Shown here: piece after piece, positions 33,459-45,319 of the stretch
Layout: the number at the start of each line of letters is the position of its first letter
How positions within the stretch are numbered: the first letter of the stretch is position 1
Assembly: GCA_003008705.1 (NCBI GenBank)
Contig: PDUO01000096.1
Location: 66,847 to 130,846 of the forward strand
Source of the DNA: Pezicula radicicola
Taxonomy: Eukaryota; Ascomycota; Leotiomycetes; Helotiales; Dermateaceae
Direction: 5' to 3'
Length of the DNA stretch: 64,000 nt
The notes under the pieces: generated by a model
The model's input: only the letters and a program-made list of their open reading frames with translations
Told to the model about the DNA's origin: nothing
The model's database searches: none
Program-made: the position numbers and the translations under genes

Positions 33459-34856
33459 ATGAAGTTTACAGATCTAGTAGTCGTTGTTAGTCTTGCAGCT
33501 GCAGTGTCTGCTGTTGAAGTATTCGTCAACGAGCCAGATACCGGGCTAGAGACAGCACTTGGAGCAGATTTCCCCGTAGGACAACTACCAAACCTTACAC
33601 AGATATTTGCCGCCCACGACTTTGATTGGGCAGCAAGAAACTATCTTAACGACTCATCGTACGCATACTACAGAACTGGTGCTGCTGGAGAATGGTCCTA
33701 CAGAAATAACCTTGAAGTCTTCGGCAAAGTGAGAGCAAAACCAAGATTGCTCAGAGGTGTTGGCGGAGTTGCCAGTACATTGCCGTAAGCTATCACCATC
33801 TAACAGACATAAAATGTTAAAGAAAGAATAACTGACTTTCTACTAGAACAACCATCCTTGGTTATAACTTCAGTCTTCCACTTTTCATATCACCCGCAGC
33901 TCGAGGTGGACTCGCCAACCCAACAGATGCAGAAGCAGGTCTGGTAAAAGGAGCAAACGAAGGAGGAATTCTCTACATCGTAAGCATATCACCCTCAAAC
34001 CCTTCAATCCTTCAAAGCCCTAACCAAACTAAACCCACAAAGCCATCCATCTACGCCTCCCTAACAATCGAAGAAATCGCAGCCGCCAAACCCACAAACG
34101 GAAGCCAAATACTCTTCCAACAAATCTACCCAACAGCAAACATAAGCCAAATGGAATCCCAAATCCAACGTGCAATAACCGCAGGCAGTAAAGCAATAGT
34201 CCTAACAATCGACGCTCCAGCCGGAGCAACCCGACATCGCGCAGCCCGTTACAGTGCCGGTTCGGCCAACACGGCTTTCTTACCATTCGCATGGGATTTA
34301 TACGATACCATTAAAAACATGTCTAGCATCCCTGTTATTCCTAAGGGGATTACTACAGCTGCTGATGTTAAGATTGCTATTGAACATGGTGCTAAGGCTG
34401 TTTATATCTCTAATCATGGAGGTAGACAACTTGATACTGCGCCTTCTCCATTAGAGGTTTGCTTGGAGCTTTATGCTGAGGATCCTACTATTTTTCAGAA
34501 GACGGAGATTTTGGCCGATAGTGGGATTAGGTATGGGACTGATGTTTTGAAATTACTTGCGCTTGGGGTTAGGGCTGTTGGGATGGGGAGACCGTAAGTT
34601 TTTTTTTTTTTTGGTTGTTGTGGTCTGATGGTTTGTTTGAGGAGTTTTGCTGATGTGAATTTATGATGTAGGTTCATGTATGCTAATGCTTATGGGACGG
34701 AGGGTGTTACGCATTTGATTGATATTATGAAGAGTGAGATTGCTGGGGATGCTGCGCAGTTGGGTATTGCGGATATTCATAATATTACTGCTGATGCTGT
34801 AAGTTTCTTCACTAGCCTTTTACGAAACACAGAAACTAACTTAGGATGTTGCATAG
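33459..34856 (+). CDS. Secreted FMN-dependent alpha-hydroxy-acid dehydrogenase / lactate oxidase-like
   Basis: Five exons (33459-33784, 33847-33979, 34043-34593, 34672-34798, 34845-34856) encode 382 residues. A signal peptide is evident (MKFTDLVVVVSLAAAVSA). The TIM-barrel FMN_dh domain shows LPLFISPAARGGLANP, SKAIVLTIDAPAGATRHRAA, IPVIPKGITTAADVKIAIEH, the catalytic His/Arg motif ISNHGGRQLD, and the phosphate-binding ILADSGIRYGTDVLKLLALG and GMGRPFMYANAYGTEGVTHL. It should oxidise an L-2-hydroxy acid such as lactate and reduce oxygen or another acceptor. Unlike cytochrome b2 it lacks a heme domain, and secretion suggests an extracellular H2O2-producing or acid-consuming role (inference). The last exon is only four codons including the stop. 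Confidence 0.88.
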
Positions 34857-37038
34857 TTCAACTACAAGCCATTGACCATGAATGGGTACTAAAGCTTGTA
34901 TTATTCTAAGTATGGAGTGTGTGTCCTAGCATCAAGGGAAAGACTTTGGGGCCTAGTGCTCTGCTTTGCAAAATTGCTATTACTGCATTTCTGGATAGCA
35001 TTGCTCTAGTCTTCTTTCACTTCTATTGTATATATATTACTACGTAGTATCGTAAAGTAAACTATTTTGTACATACCATTCTTTGTAAATGCAATTTACA
35101 ATGTATCTGTCGCAATATCGGAACTCTATTAGTTTACTAGACTTAAAATAACTGTCGGAATAAATGTCACGTGTTTCTTGGCATCTATTTAAAACCACAG
35201 CTTCTTATAGATAGCCTCCTTATTCTTGACTACTAGTCTGCCCGTCAAATTAGTTGATGAAGTTAACCGACAATAACTGTGTGTGAAGTAATATTTTAGA
35301 CTGTAAATCATTCTAGGATGATTACTCTACTTATAGAAATTATACTCCTATTGAAAGAGTCCTAGATTTAGAACTAGAGGGTTAGTAACGTTAAACTTGT
35401 ATATAGTAATAAACTTACTTATTAGTTGCTATATTACTTTAAGCTATTGTTATATTTACTTATTAGGAAAACTCCTTTTACTTTGTTTATTACAAATCTA
35501 CTAATAAATTCTGAGAGAGAATAGGAGACTATTAGTAAGTAGAGTTAAGTAATAATATTGAAATATCTAAATCTCGCTCTAAGTGCGGGTGTTATTCTAA
35601 CTATTTTCCACATCTGTCTCAAAATGAAAGTGCTTAGCTCAGTCACCTTACTATTAACAATATCTAGACATTTCCCAATATAAGTCAGTGCACCTTATAT
35701 CAAAAGCAAAGTATTTCAACAAACACCTAGAAAATCTTGGCATAGTCGTTGTTTTTATTAATTATTTTACAAGGAGGAGGTTACGTGGTCTATATTACAA
35801 AGGGTATAGAGCCGCCGGGCGAACCTAAGGGTCATAACTCTAGCCCTATATAATATTACCCTTAGAGTGTCCTATTCTCAAACAGCAGAGTACAAGTATA
35901 TCCTTAAATAATCCTTGTAATACCCCTATCCTAGCAACACTATCCTCGGAGGTGCACTAAGAAAACACCCCCTCTACACTCCTTCCTTTATATGTTATCG
36001 GGTACGGAATTAAGTAATTAAGGCCCACCGGTACAATAGAAAGAGGGATCGATCCATTCCGTATAGTAGACCGTCTGCTTTCCTTCTCGTTTTAGCCTTC
36101 ACCAACCTTCCTCCGTTCTAAAATCAAAGCCCGTTTGAATATTATAGTCTGTACAAGATGCACTCGAGACTAGGAGGTGTGAGAACCTAGTGTATAGTCG
36201 AAAGATCTCCTTAATAAATGTCTGTCATCGAAGGTTGTGTCGCAGAGATCGAAACAAGTACTTCTGTTGTCGAAAAGATAGACAAGGAACCGGCATCGTA
36301 TAATACGGAAGAGATAATCGAGCTGCCTGATCTCGTATAGATAATATAGCATCAAGTCGAGGAGGGGATCAGCCGTCGACTTAGGTCGTGGCGGTAGCGG
36401 CGCCAAGGGGAGTGTTGTCGTCGTTGATTGACTCAATCTTGGCTCTATAGACGCTCCTCAGAGTGCTATAGGTTCGTAGAGGTGCACCACGTACAGGTGC
36501 TGAGTCGTCGCCCTCCCCACCTAGAAAATCTAGAAGTCCCTGGGGGGCCACTTGTAGGGATAGATCACCTGACATTACGAAATATAAGCGAAGAATAAAA
36601 AGGAGGAAAGCGTTAGCAGTTCATTCACCTATCTCATTTCTATCTTTTCCATTTTCCCCTTCTACACAAATAGATATTATTACATCTTTACTAGCCTTGA
36701 TTTTCGTTGTATGGATCGTAGATAAGTAAGTATGTTTTAATCTTCCCTCTTAGTTTCGTACTTTTGTAATGATGATCCCCCACGTATACGAAGTAGGTAC
36801 AGACTGGACATAACATTACAAATCAAGTATTGTGTGAGTTATTATAAATCAAAAAAATAACACCCACCATACCACTCTCCTTGTAAATACCTTTACCCAA
36901 ATACGTGGAAAGTTCACTTACAATATCACTCTTTGCTACATCAATATTTCTTACCTTACATATAATATCAATTTCCAAATTCCAAACCAAATCAACACCA
37001 ACATACATACCCCCCTCAACAACAAACAACAAAAAACC
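34857..37038. other. AT-rich intergenic block with relic fragments
   Basis: About 2.2 kb. 35270-35560 is very AT-rich with TA-dense words, as in RIP-decayed repeats. 35750-36600 has higher GC and contains minus-strand open pieces (36575-36381: MSGDLSLQVAPQGLLDFLGG, and 36436-36170) with stops between them, possibly transposon relics of no recognised family. The sequence TGTAATACCCC near 35916 resembles an LTR start, but no partner was found. 36900-37038 is the likely promoter/leader of the following gene. Confidence 0.4.
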
Positions 37039-38422
37039 ATGACACAACCAATAATACGAGTAGGACTAATAGGCCTCGCAGGCACCTCACCATCCAACTA
37101 CGAAGGAACAAACTGGGCATCATCAGCCCATCTCCCCTACCTAACAAGCACACCCCATTACAAGATCGTAGCCTTATTAAACACAAGCATCAAATCAGCT
37201 GAAGCCGCAATCGTCAAATACAAATTACCTTCTTCTACAAAGGCATATGGGAATCCTGAAGGTGAGGTTACCTACCTACTTACCTACCTATCTTTCGTAT
37301 ATAAAATTTTGCAAGAGACATACCACCTACTTTTAATTTTTTTTATAGATAGATAGATTTTGGATTTATATAGCTAATTAGGAATTATATTTGATTTATC
37401 AGATTTAGCAGCAGATCCAGATATTGATCTCGTTGTCTGTAGTACGAGAGTAGACCGTCATTTCCAAACAGTACGTCCCAGCATCATCGCAGGAAAATCC
37501 GTATTCGTAGAATGGCCACTCGATCGCAATCTCAGCGTAGCCAAAGAAATGGCAAATCTCGCAAAAACACACAATTCCAAAACCATCGTAGGACTTCAAG
37601 CATCTTTTTCTCCTCTGATGAGAAAATTGAAGCAGACGATTGAGAGTGGAAGAATCGGTAGGGTTCTCTCTTCCTCGCAATTTGCTGTATTGGGTAATAT
37701 GGGGGGAAGTGAGAGTAGGAATGTTAGGTATTTCCTTGATAGGGAGGTTGGGGGGAATATTTTGAGTATTCATTTTGGTCATACTGTTGAGTTTGTTCAA
37801 TTTGGTAAGTACCTGTAATTCATATCTCACTTCATTGAAACGAAAAGAAAAGAAAAGAAAAGAAAAAGGAAAAGGGGCTTTAAACTAACTCGAGTTCTGC
37901 TTAGTCCTAGGAAACTTCAAAAGCTTCGATAGTCTTCTCGCGATTCGTCGTCCAACAATCGATATTATCGATCGAAATGCCGATAACAAAATCCTCGTTA
38001 AAGACGCCAAAAATACAGTTCCAGATCAAATTCTTTTCCATGGCACACATGAGCCTTCTAATGCCGTTACAACTCTTCATTTAACTGGCGGGAAACAATT
38101 CCCTGGTACTCTACCGATAGAATGGCGGATTCGAGGTGAACAGGGTGAGATTCGAATTACTTCCCCTAGCTGGAGCTTGGGTGTTGGCAATCCAGAGGCG
38201 AAAGCGGAGCTCTTTGACTATAGAAAGGAGGAGAATGGGGATGTGGAGTTATTGGTGCCGGATCGTGATGAGTTTGATGAGTTGCCAACTGCTGCACAGA
38301 ATATTGCGAGGTTGTATGAGGCGTATTGGAAGGGAGAGTGGTATCCAGATTTTGAGTGGGCGGTCAAAAGACATGAGCTGATCCAGGAGATGTGGAGGCG
38401 TTTTGATGAGACATTTACTTAG
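37039..38422 (+). CDS. Gfo/Idh/MocA-family oxidoreductase (Gal80-like)
   Basis: Three exons (37039-37261, 37403-37804, 37905-38422; both introns phase 1) give 380 residues. The N-terminal Rossmann fold begins IRVGLIGLAGTSPSNYEG, with a longer loop than the usual G-x-G-x-x-G, which is typical of the Gal80-type fungal branch. DIDLVVCSTRVDRHFQTVRP and KSVFVEWPLDRNLSVAKEMA match the E-K/W-P motif region, where Trp replaces the catalytic Lys of EKP. The C-terminal domain has GRVLSSSQFAVLGNMGG and GGNILSIHFGHTVEFVQF. In Gal80-like proteins loss of the catalytic Lys goes with a regulatory NAD-sensing role, so this may be a regulator rather than an enzyme (inference). Intact. Confidence 0.85.
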
Positions 38423-38982
38423 AATGTTGGGACAAGAACTTCATACCCACTAGTTTGAAGGATCGCAAAGTCGAATTTGTTTAATAAAGTCCTGGATTAG
38501 TTGAACATGTGTGGCGGGATTTCTGCAGTACACAATGTCCTTTCCCCATAGTCTTGAATCCTAAACATGCTATTCTAACAGTTGTCGGGTAGTAAACCTT
38601 GTCTATACTCTAAGGGCGAGGTACAACAGAGGTCTTTATTCATCCTTTAACTTAGTGCCTAATATTAAGAGATCTGGGCCTCATTTACGGACCGTAGGAT
38701 CTTATGAGATTGATACGCTCTCGTTTGGAAGCGCAGTAGTTATAGATTCCGCTTGATTCGTCCGGAGCCTTGAATGCATCTTTGAGCTTTTAGTGGAAGT
38801 TGTTGGTCGAAAGACTATGCATACTGTCGGCATTGACAGAGATGCCAGCACATTCTGCCGCGCACAGAATGGGCTGTGTTATTACAGAGGATGTTCCGGA
38901 TATCCTGTGTGGAAGATGCTTGCTTCTCCCGCCTTAAATTATTGTTCAAAATGAAGTCATTCCTCCAATAGTGTCGAAATCC

Positions 38983-40032
38983 TCAACGACTTTCAATCGT
39001 AGCAACCATGCAAGTAACCCCATAACTATCCACAATATAAACCTCTGTAATTCCATTCCTCTCATTCTCCATAACAATTCTATATTTCTCCCCAACATAA
39101 ATCGGATTCGTCGCCTTATAAGTGACTTTCTTCGGCAGATGTGTAGGTATATCTCGATACTTAACATCTTTCCAAAAATCCATAATATGAATGAGATTTA
39201 AAGGACCATGAACAACCAAATCTCGATGTCCTTCTACTTCTCGACACCATTCTCGATTATAGTGGATTTTATGGCCATTGAATGTAAGTGCTGAGAACCG
39301 GAATAGTGATACGGGTGTTTGTAGTAAATCACGATGATGGGCACCTGTTGGGAAAGAAACTATGGGAGGTTTAGGGAGGGGTGGTTTTGGGGTGGTGATT
39401 TCGGGTAGGAAGACCCAGTTCCTATAATTGGCATTGCTATTAGCATCTATACAGTAGTCGATAAATTGTATGAGTCTTGTAGTAAACAGAATAATCGCCT
39501 TCTTATTCCATACCGTGTTACAAGAATCAACATACCTCTTATCAATAACCGCAATATCTCTACCCCAACTTGCCCTATACGTCTTCTCCACCCCAATAAC
39601 AAGCATCTCCTCGCCCCTTCTCGTCATCTTAGGTTCAATACTAGTCAACCTCGTTTTCTCCATAACCAGATTTCCAACCTTCAATCCACGGTCTTCATCA
39701 AACAACCATTGGACCTCACCACCAGCCCACATGCGTCTCGTAAAGGGCGCAGGTGGGTTAAACGTCCTATCTGTTCCATCAGCGCCCAATTCCTCTTCGA
39801 ACTGATGTGGTGTGAGGTATGCTAGGTGGTAACACGCTGGAATCGGTGTTTTTATAGTGATTGAGGAAGGATCACCTCGTGAAAGGGTCGCACTGAGGAG
39901 TCTGAGTTGGTTCGCATCGAAATGTTGTTGTCGGACTAGCGGTTTGCGGGTCCGTTCCTTTAGGAGTTGTGCGGCTACTGTTGCGTCTGGGGATGTGCTA
40001 TGAAAGCGTTTAGTTATACGTGCTATCGACAT
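38983..40032 (-). CDS. Hot-dog-fold FAS1-like / mesaconyl-CoA-type hydratase, mitochondrial
   Basis: Exons 40032-39536 and 39421-38983 (114-nt intron with GTATGT and TATAG, phase 2) give 311 residues; the frame is also open through the intron (349 residues). The N-terminus is basic with Ser/Thr (MSIARITKRFHSTSP), a probable mitochondrial presequence. Conserved blocks are ACYHLAYLTPHQFEEELGAD, RRMWAGGEVQWLFDEDRGLK, LFRFSALTFNGHKIHYNREW and VVHGPLNLIHIMDFW, as in MaoC-like dehydratases related to mesaconyl-C4-CoA hydratase and Htd2. The His-Asn-Arg-Glu region N-x-H-x-I-H-Y is the expected active-site helix. Likely role: 3-hydroxyacyl-thioester dehydration in mitochondrial fatty-acid synthesis or branched acid catabolism. 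Convergent with the Gal80-like gene. Confidence 0.8.
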   Translation of the reverse strand: MSIARITKRFHSTSPDATVAAQLLKERTRKPLVRQQHFDANQLRLLSATLSRGDPSSITIKTPIPACYHLAYLTPHQFEEELGADGTDRTFNPPAPFTRRMWAGGEVQWLFDEDRGLKVGNLVMEKTRLTSIEPKMTRRGEEMLVIGVEKTYRASWGRDIAVIDKRYVDSCNTVWNKKAIILFTTRLIQFIDYCIDANSNANYRNWVFLPEITTPKPPLPKPPIVSFPTGAHHRDLLQTPVSLFRFSALTFNGHKIHYNREWCREVEGHRDLVVHGPLNLIHIMDFWKDVKYRDIPTHLPKKVTYKATNPIYVGEKYRIVMENERNGITEVYIVDSYGVTCMVATIESR

Positions 40033-40800
40033 GCTAAGCTATGGGGTGGTAAGTGGTGGATAGATACTGGATATGGTACGAGAGGTAGGAAGTATCGTGG
40101 GGTAAGTAAGGTGAGGTTGTTCTCGGAGCGAACACCGAGTTGCCGAATGGTGGAGAAAACTCAATTGACCACCCTTTCTGGGGTTGTGGAGACCTCCAAC
40201 ACAGGCTTATGGAAATTTACAAGTATTCAAACTCCATTTCAAAGATTATCAGCTTTCATTTTAAAGGGAAACAAAAGAGTTATATAAGGTAAATTCTCAT
40301 TTTTAAAAACTTACAATGTAAGGTTGGCGTAAGCTGAGATAGACTTGGTTAGATCATAAAAGCGTGCTTTTTGCTCTATTGTTATTGCTACACATATTGG
40401 TACATATTTACTTTTACAAAGACATTGTTTTGCTACTTGTGACACAAGCAGCTTCGTGTATGACAACCAGAAAAATGTTGTCTGTGTGTTTCTCCACTCT
40501 TCATCTTCATCGCAGGTCGGCAAGTGTCTTCCTCGTAGAGGAAAGTATCTAATATAGGCTACTTTCCAGTTGTCTCCCACACTTGACTGACTTCTATATA
40601 CCAGCTCGAGCAGTTGATCTTTGTGCCCCTTTAGCGGCTTTCTCTGTTTCTGGAGACCACACGCCACCTAAGAAGTGATGAAAGCAAGATCCAAGATGCC
40701 CTTCTCCCTTGGTTTTTTGAATCGAAGCATAACGCCTTACCCCACTGCAACATCCACGATCCCCTTTCATTTATGTTTCTTGAGAGGGAAACGGCAAATT

Positions 40801-43074
40801 TTACTGTTTAGATCTTGACGCAAGCTTCTGAACGGGACGAAGAGGAACAACCGGAAATAGCTCTCTCTCACTTTTGGGAGCCTCGGACTTGGTCGTGGAG
40901 AAACCTGGTTGAGGTTCAAACCTTTTCTGATCATTTTTCAAGAGCAGGCCGGTGCGAGATTGTGTTTTCGAAGCACTTTGCAGTGCATCCCTAGTCTTTG
41001 GTTCCGAGCTTTCGTACCTGATCTTTACAGTAAAGTTCTCCTCTCGCTCGTGGGCAGCCTCTGTCTTCGCCCCCTTGATTTTAGCGAATTTGGACGGTAT
41101 TTTTGAGTTGTCCACCTCGTCCATATAAAGCTCTTTCTCTCCCTTAGCTATACTACTCACAACCTTGCGTACTTTCACCGTGTGCGTGCGATCTGATAAC
41201 GGAGGGCTGTCCTTTTCCAACAGTTCGATGGCTCTGTTGAGATCCTTTTTGCTATCCGCCGGTTGAGCAATCGCCTTTGACTTCTTTTCTTCTCTGTTTT
41301 TTTGTCTTAGCTCCTTCATTCGAAGCTGCTTTGCTTGCTTGAGTTCCTTGCGTTTAAGCTTCTCTGCACGCTTTGTCTTGCGTCTGATATCTATTGCCCG
41401 TTTCCATGGAGGCTCTTTGCCCACGGACTCATCGGTCACGGGCTGCGATGGCTGTCTCTTTTCAGAGGCACCGTCGCTAATAAGCCCAACTGGCTTCAAT
41501 TTCGCAGCATCTTTCTCTAGAAAGGGATCTGGTGGGCGATTTCTTTCCAAGTACTCCTTGACAGCATCGTAACTTGTTAGCTTTTTCGCCCGGGCTTGTA
41601 AGTTGCTGAACTTTTTGGTATTGGTGCCTGCCTTCTCCATTTTGCTCTGAATATTTGTGTAAAGCCGTACTCTCTTCCAATCCCTCTTGCTCAACTCCTC
41701 CACTCCCTCCCACCTGGGTTCCTGAATAACTTTCTTTAAAACAGTTTCTTTTCCAACCTCTTTTCCAGATTCGATTGGACTTACTGTCGCAGGAATTGGT
41801 GTCACTGATACGATCGCCGACCGTCGTTCTTTTTCTTCCTGCCGCGGGTCAGAATTCAGGCTCTGTAGCTCTTCAGGCGCAGTCAGATAATCGCGAATCG
41901 CCACTTTCTGCGCCTCAAGCTCCTCCGCCAATTCCTCTCGTAGAACTCCTAATCTATTCTCGGTGCTATCGTCGGTTGTCGCAGGCTCAAATTCTTTTAC
42001 CAGTCCTTCTAGCCTCGTTCTTTCTAACAGAATCTGCTTCTTGCGTCCGAAATTATTTTCGATCACTTTTTCAAGTATCTTCATGTTGCTCTTGACAATA
42101 TTTTGTGGGTTGTTTTCTTCGGATGATACTGGTGGTCCAATAACCCAGGCAAACTCTTGGTAGTCAGCCCTTGGGCTAATAGCCATGTAAGACCCCTCTG
42201 GCAGTGCCCGCAAGATGACATCTGGGCGAAAATGCAGCAACTGACTAGGATGTAACTTCAACTTGGCGAGATTCTCTTCATCCCTCAAGTTGAACTGGCT
42301 CAACTCAGTTTTGCCTCCTAGGAACCCTTTCCCTGTGTATCTTCTGCCACTACTACTACCTGTAGATATCTTTGCTCTCGGCGCAGCCATGATATGGAAT
42401 TCCACATGTGCATTCAGAGAAATAAAGGCATAAGCTTTCCCCAGCATGTGAGCAAAATAGTCCTTGGTGGTACCTGCTTGAAAATAGACTAGCTTAGCGG
42501 AGCGCCCTCTCAGATATAAGCCGCGCTTCATGGTCTTTGTGGGTATAGTTTGGATCTGGGTGAGGAGGTATTTAGGAAGGTTTTTATCCTTGGAATCCTT
42601 GTCATCTTCAGGTTGGGTATTGGGCTTGTCTGCGTTTCTATCGTCCTGATCGCGCTGTACGCTTGTGTCTGCCGTCGGCTGATCGCCCTCAAATTTCTTC
42701 TCCTCCTCGACGAAAGGTGCCAGTACAAAGCCAGGGCGAATATGATCCTTCTTCGCAGATGAGATGTCCATAACGCCAATCTTTCTTCTCGGAGAATCGT
42801 TCCATAGTTCGAGCAATAAACTCTCATTGGGATCGATACTAATATCGGCCTCGCCCTTAACCCCTTTATTTGAAATTTTCTTCGACTCTATCGTCGCAAT
42901 CTCATAGCCTGGCACAGGCTTGAAGCTTTGAAACTTCTTGTTTAGGACCATCTTCTTTCCCTTCTTCACAGCGTGCATGAGAAAAACTGTGCGACATGGC
43001 GGATGGAGGACGAGGCATGTTGCCGTGAGAGGAAATCTTCTGAGGCCGGCAGACGTCGCAAGTCGAAGACTCAT
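40801..43074 (-). CDS. Large basic protein, probably mitochondrial, function unassigned
   Basis: Single uninterrupted frame of 757 residues. The N-terminus (MSLRLATSAGLRRFPLTATC) is rich in Arg, Ser and Leu and lacks acidic residues, a likely mitochondrial targeting signal. Residues about 185-235 contain MKRGLYLRGRSAKLVYFQAG and HMLGKAYAFISLNAHVEFHI, which loosely resembles the fold order of IF3-type translation initiation factors, and may indicate a highly diverged mitochondrial IF3 relative (weak). The remainder is strongly charged and probably helical: KKSKAIAQPADSKKDLNRAI, KRAEKLKRKELKQAKQLRMK and similar. No motif gives a firm family. No lesion, so it is under coding constraint. Confidence 0.75.
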   Translation of the reverse strand: MSLRLATSAGLRRFPLTATCLVLHPPCRTVFLMHAVKKGKKMVLNKKFQSFKPVPGYEIATIESKKISNKGVKGEADISIDPNESLLLELWNDSPRRKIGVMDISSAKKDHIRPGFVLAPFVEEEKKFEGDQPTADTSVQRDQDDRNADKPNTQPEDDKDSKDKNLPKYLLTQIQTIPTKTMKRGLYLRGRSAKLVYFQAGTTKDYFAHMLGKAYAFISLNAHVEFHIMAAPRAKISTGSSSGRRYTGKGFLGGKTELSQFNLRDEENLAKLKLHPSQLLHFRPDVILRALPEGSYMAISPRADYQEFAWVIGPPVSSEENNPQNIVKSNMKILEKVIENNFGRKKQILLERTRLEGLVKEFEPATTDDSTENRLGVLREELAEELEAQKVAIRDYLTAPEELQSLNSDPRQEEKERRSAIVSVTPIPATVSPIESGKEVGKETVLKKVIQEPRWEGVEELSKRDWKRVRLYTNIQSKMEKAGTNTKKFSNLQARAKKLTSYDAVKEYLERNRPPDPFLEKDAAKLKPVGLISDGASEKRQPSQPVTDESVGKEPPWKRAIDIRRKTKRAEKLKRKELKQAKQLRMKELRQKNREEKKSKAIAQPADSKKDLNRAIELLEKDSPPLSDRTHTVKVRKVVSSIAKGEKELYMDEVDNSKIPSKFAKIKGAKTEAAHEREENFTVKIRYESSEPKTRDALQSASKTQSRTGLLLKNDQKRFEPQPGFSTTKSEAPKSERELFPVVPLRPVQKLASRSKQ

Positions 43075-44117
43075 AGCCTGGACTCGATGTACGATATAGG
43101 TAAGAGGTGAATGAAAAAAGGAGGGTCTTCAGGCTTCGATATTGATACCTGCACGCAAGACACCGAAGTTGTTCAGCCTCGGTGCAGAATTGATGGACGA
43201 GGCTGAGAAAGACTTATGCCTATTTTGTACTAGCTCCCAATGCTCGCTAAATATTTCCTTTCTTGACTTCGCTTCCTACTTCGTATCTACCTATCTTACC
43301 ATTATACCTAAAGTAGTTTCTTCTTTTTCTTTAATATATAAGCTAATAATTAAGGACCATTTTAGACTATATTTAATAGTTCTAAAACTATAAATAGACT
43401 TACCTTAAAATAGTAGAAGAATAGTAAAAGATAAAGGATAAGTAATACTATTTACTCTGTTTTACTTACCTAGATACTTATATCTAGTAATCTTTTAAAG
43501 TCTATACTATAAAGATTTTTAGATAATATCTAATTATTTCTATTAACTTAATCTTTATTAAAAAAGAAGTACCTCTAAAGTTAACAGGCTATTACATTTA
43601 GTATATTATTATATATATCACCTACTATCTAACAAATTCAAAAACCAACTACACTAAATCTTTAAAGTTTATTTAAGGCTAGATGGGTGAGATAGATAAT
43701 ACAAGTTCAAATTAACTAAGGTTTCATCCAGAAAGTACTAATTATACTTTGGGATCAGGACTTCTTTACTCTAATCAAATCAATACAGCCTCAACTGTAA
43801 GTTTCCATTCATGGTTCGCGTACGTGAGGTCCCCGTGAAGCATGTCATAAGGATAGCTTCTCTACAGGAATCTACGAGTGTTGGGTAGTGAGCGGTACAA
43901 GTACATACGTTCTGGTGATTGGGTGAGGTAAATGCTGCTAGCGTCTGTAAAAGCTGAGCTCAGTCTTGGTGATATTGACAGAGCTTATAATCGCCCCAGG
44001 AGCCGTGCTCACGGTTGCTGGTATGATTAATAATGCTTCGATCATCAACTAATCGATTCCGTAGACAGCGTCATAAGTATTCCATCTAATTTCTGGCGGT
44101 ATCCCATGAGTCCCATC
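43075..44117. other. AT-rich tract, RIP-like
   Basis: 43075-43250 is the upstream region of the 757-residue gene. From about 43260 to 43680 the sequence is extremely TA-rich with few C or G, typical of RIP-decayed repeat DNA; no repeat family can be identified. 43740-44117 returns to normal composition and includes the 3' end of the copper-fist gene. Confidence 0.55.
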
Positions 44118-45319
44118 TCATTGCCAATGCGTAGTGTTTCCCCATGACCGATCCTGCGAAGTCACAATGTATTGTGACCTAACCTGAGTCTGCGGACTAG
44201 AACTCTCACCCGATTGCTCTGTACTTCTAGGCCTCGTACCAGGAACCATAGAAACATTTTCAATCCTACTTTCAGGTCTTGGGGAAATCTGATATGAAGG
44301 TTGTTGCTGCCATGACGTTGGACTTCGTGATGGATTGCTATTTCCATATACGTTCTGTGAGACTTGATAGGAGAGGCTACCATGACGATGACCGTGACTA
44401 TGGGAGATCACTGAGGCTGCTGCTGCGGAACTTGGCATGTAACTTATTGGGGGGAGTTCGTAGGCTGAGGGTGGGTAGTCTTCGTTGAGGAGGTTGGAAA
44501 TTGATGGTGGTGTTGATGAGGCTGGTAAGGGTGTTCGGTAGTTTGGTGGGCTTTGGTGGGATGATGGCCTTCTGTAGTGTTGGGGTGGTAATCTTGGAAG
44601 TTGTTGAGTTTGGTATGATGGTACAAGCTGAACAGTGGACCTCGGCGACGGGTGAAACTCGCTCCCTTCTACACTTGGTGTGCTGCTCGGTTGTCGCTCA
44701 ATATCCATGGCCATTTGACCGTCACCTCCTTTCTCACTTTCACCTCCTTTGTTTTCTTTCTCGATAGTAGCAGCAGGACCAGGCGTTCTAACCTTGCTAC
44801 TTGCTCTTTTGCTCTGGCGAGAATGGCTTCGGGATCGAGACTTGGGCTTCCCTTTCACTCCAGCTATCGACCTTGGTCTTGGTGTTGCCATCCTCGGCAT
44901 TACATCTCCAGTGCCCTCCGGAGGTAGAACTACAAGAGGCGTGAGCACACTGTGTAGTGTTATAGGCATCATTAACCTACCATTTTCTATGGCGAAGGTC
45001 TCCGCTACTCTTCCACAGGTGCAGGAGGCCAACTTATGACCACATGTTTGGAGAGGTCTCCCAGGTTTCCGCACTTCCACTAGGACTCTATCGCTGTGAG
45101 CACAGGATGTCGCTCTATGTCCTGAACCCGGCCTGTCAGTTCTCGATTGAAAGTCTTAGCTTGCTGCTCTTTAAAGCAGTGACAGTGACTGACCTCGTAC
45201 GCATGGCTCGCTAAAAGAGTGTTAGCTACACGGTCTGATTTCTACGGTATGAGCAATCTCCCTCCTGGAGATATGCAGAGTGGTTACCATGAGTATTTGC
45301 GACCATTGATCAGAGGCAT
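44118..45319 (-). CDS. Copper-fist transcription factor
   Basis: Three exons are needed: 45319-45288 (MPLINGRKYS), 45210-45194 (a 17-nt microexon) and 45121-44118, for 350 residues. The joined N-terminus reads MPLINGRKYSCEPCVRGHRA, SCAHSDRVLVEVRKPGRPLQ, TCGHKLASCTCGRV. This is a full copper-fist domain with zinc ligands C-x2-C-x8-C-x-H and the R-K-P-G-R-P minor-groove motif; the Cys/His sites that bind Cu(I) follow. The rest is Ser/Pro/Gln-rich with no second Cys cluster of the Mac1 kind. Members such as Ace1, Mac1, Cuf1 and GRISEA regulate copper uptake or detoxification. It lies divergent from a Ctr copper transporter, which makes a copper-uptake role likely. Confidence 0.9.

Noticed and set aside
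35916..36690. Possible solo LTR starting TGTAATACCCC and ending ATTACA
   Set aside because: No second copy, no target duplication and no primer-binding site in the window; terminal words alone are too weak.
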